Shown here piece by piece: positions 32,963-33,983 of a DNA stretch of 33,983 bases. The position numbers and the translations under genes were made by a program. Source of the DNA: Syntrophobacteraceae bacterium (GTDB lineage Bacteria > Desulfobacterota > Syntrophobacteria > Syntrophobacterales > Syntrophobacteraceae); NCBI GenBank assembly GCA_018053185.1, contig JAGPLX010000027.1:1-33983 (forward strand), written 5' to 3'. The notes beneath the pieces are model-generated. The model did no database searches. It was not told where the DNA came from and saw nothing but the letters and a program-made list of their open reading frames with translations. The stretch's first letter is position 1; each line of letters opens with the position of its first letter.

Positions 32963-33970
32963 ATGGATAAGGAACAGGTCAAAGCAGAGCAAGGGGGGTT
33001 TTTCGGTGTCTCCCCTTACATGATTTTCCCCAACACCGACAGCAACTTCTCTATTTTTTTGAGATTCGGGAATCATTACATCCTGTACGCCAGAAAGGGA
33101 GAGGACGTCACCGAGCGGCACAAGGCGATCCTCTATGAAAACGGGGTGGAGGAGGTGTACATCCGCACGGATGATCGGCCTTACTATGAGGAATACGTGG
33201 AAAGAAACCTGTCCAGGATCCTTTTGGACGAGAGCATTCCTCTGCCGGTGCGATCCAGGGTTTTCTATTCCTCCGCCGTCAATACCGTCCAAAAGGCGCT
33301 CCAGGTGAAGCTGAATCACCCCATGACCGTGGAGCAGCACCGAAGACTCCTCCGCGTGGTCAAATCGAGCCTGGGTTTCCTGGGCAGCAAGAACACCCTC
33401 AAGACCCTCGGTTCCCTCATGTCTCATGATGACAAGGTCTGCACCCATTCAACCAACGTCTTTCTCTACGTCGTCGCCATGCTCGATACCTACGATTGGT
33501 CGGAAGAGGAAAAAATACACATAGGTTTAGGCGCCTTGCTTCACGATATCGGGAAATCCCAGATCCCGACCAGAATTCTCAATAAACCCGGCAGGCTCAA
33601 TTCTCACGAATTGGAAATCATGAAGACCCACCCCATCAAGGGTCTTGCCATGTGTTCCGCCATCCCCCTCGATCAGCAGACCATACACTGCATCCTGTTT
33701 CACCACGAACACTGCGATGGAAGCGGTTATCCTGCGGGCCTGAACGGGTCGAACATTCCCTTCCCCGTGAGGGTGGTGAGCGTTGCCGATTACTACGACA
33801 TCCTCACCTCCCGGGGAATCGACGGAGTCCGGCTGACTCCTTTCGAGGCCCTCGCAAGGATGAAGGAAGAATTGGCGGAAAAGATCGACATGGACGTCTT
33901 CAAGCGGCTCGTTCTTGTTGTAAGCGGTGCCGGTCTCGTGCAGAATCCCCGGTCCGAGGGTCCTTCCTGA
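32963..33970 (+). CDS. HD-GYP domain protein, probable cyclic-di-GMP phosphodiesterase
   Basis: The 335-aa protein has an N-terminal domain (about 15-95) of beta-rich type as in other HD-GYP proteins, then a linker helix region, then an HD-GYP domain from about 155. Metal and catalytic residues are visible: H162 (THSTN), HD at 194-195 in LLHDIGK, H223 in MKTHPIKG, HH at 247-248, and HEHCDGSGYP with GYP at 255-257, plus VSVADYYDILTS. These are the residues needed to hydrolyse c-di-GMP. No membrane segment is seen, so it is cytoplasmic. AGAGGG six bases before the ATG supports the start. The end lies 13 bases before the window edge. Confidence 0.88.
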   Translation: MDKEQVKAEQGGFFGVSPYMIFPNTDSNFSIFLRFGNHYILYARKGEDVTERHKAILYENGVEEVYIRTDDRPYYEEYVERNLSRILLDESIPLPVRSRVFYSSAVNTVQKALQVKLNHPMTVEQHRRLLRVVKSSLGFLGSKNTLKTLGSLMSHDDKVCTHSTNVFLYVVAMLDTYDWSEEEKIHIGLGALLHDIGKSQIPTRILNKPGRLNSHELEIMKTHPIKGLAMCSAIPLDQQTIHCILFHHEHCDGSGYPAGLNGSNIPFPVRVVSVADYYDILTSRGIDGVRLTPFEALARMKEELAEKIDMDVFKRLVLVVSGAGLVQNPRSEGPS

Positions 33971-33983
33971 CCCCAAGGTACGG

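Noticed and set aside
1-33983. CRISPR array, prophage, toxin-antitoxin or restriction system
   Set aside because: No regularly spaced direct repeats, integrase, or paired small-gene signature was seen anywhere in the window.

Overview
The window looks like a chromosomal stretch of a Gram-negative, anaerobic, GC-rich bacterium. The best fit is a sulfate-reducing or syntrophic member of the Desulfobacterota (Syntrophobacter-like). This rests on the gene mix: heptose biosynthesis (outer membrane), a Wolinella-type three-gene succinate dehydrogenase/fumarate reductase, ECF cobalt uptake with a corrinoid adenosyltransferase, HrcA/CIRCE heat-shock control, and c-di-GMP proteins. The lineage is an inference; no marker gene such as 16S rRNA is present.

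Layout: 1-852 is a graveyard of mobile DNA, with an edge-truncated IS1380-like transposase and a decayed group II intron whose domains V/VI are still recognisable. 1089-4136 is a cobalt (or nickel) ECF transporter cbiM(N)-cbiQ-cbiO behind a promoter and an attenuator-like leader. 4205-8113, minus strand, carries rnc, an unassigned 176-aa gene, an Elp3-like radical SAM gene and era; the last three are joined by ATGA overlaps. A frameshifted plus-strand relic of a YeeE/YedE transporter lies between rnc and the 176-aa gene. 8216-9536 holds gmhB and a DUF1614 membrane protein. A gene-poor 0.8 kb follows, then tRNA-Arg(ACG) on the minus strand, murJ, and a PilZ gene. 13374-17297 is the heat-shock cluster hrcA-grpE-dnaK with a perfect CIRCE operator. 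17349-20756 holds a periplasmic-binding-fold lipoprotein, an FmdB-type zinc ribbon and cobO. 20962-22267, minus, has a small helical protein and a lytic transglycosylase. Then come an EF-G paralogue, a PmtA-like methyltransferase (minus), recJ, the sdhCAB operon (minus), a 1.3 kb intergenic region rich in inverted repeats, and an HD-GYP protein at the right edge.

Functional links: cbiMQO brings in cobalt and CobO converts the corrinoid to its adenosyl form. Adenosylcobalamin-dependent methylmalonyl-CoA mutase plus SdhCAB would fit a propionate/succinate metabolism, though no mutase is in the window. MurJ, the LpoA-like lipoprotein and the transglycosylase all act on the cell wall. PilZ and HD-GYP proteins read and degrade c-di-GMP.

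I found no CRISPR array, prophage or clearly new multi-gene system. The most interesting leads are the cbiM leader, the unknown 176-aa protein coupled to era, the decayed YeeE/YedE fragment, two near-identical Fur-like sites, and the palindromes before the HD-GYP gene. Several start codons were moved inward on ribosome-binding-site or operator evidence.
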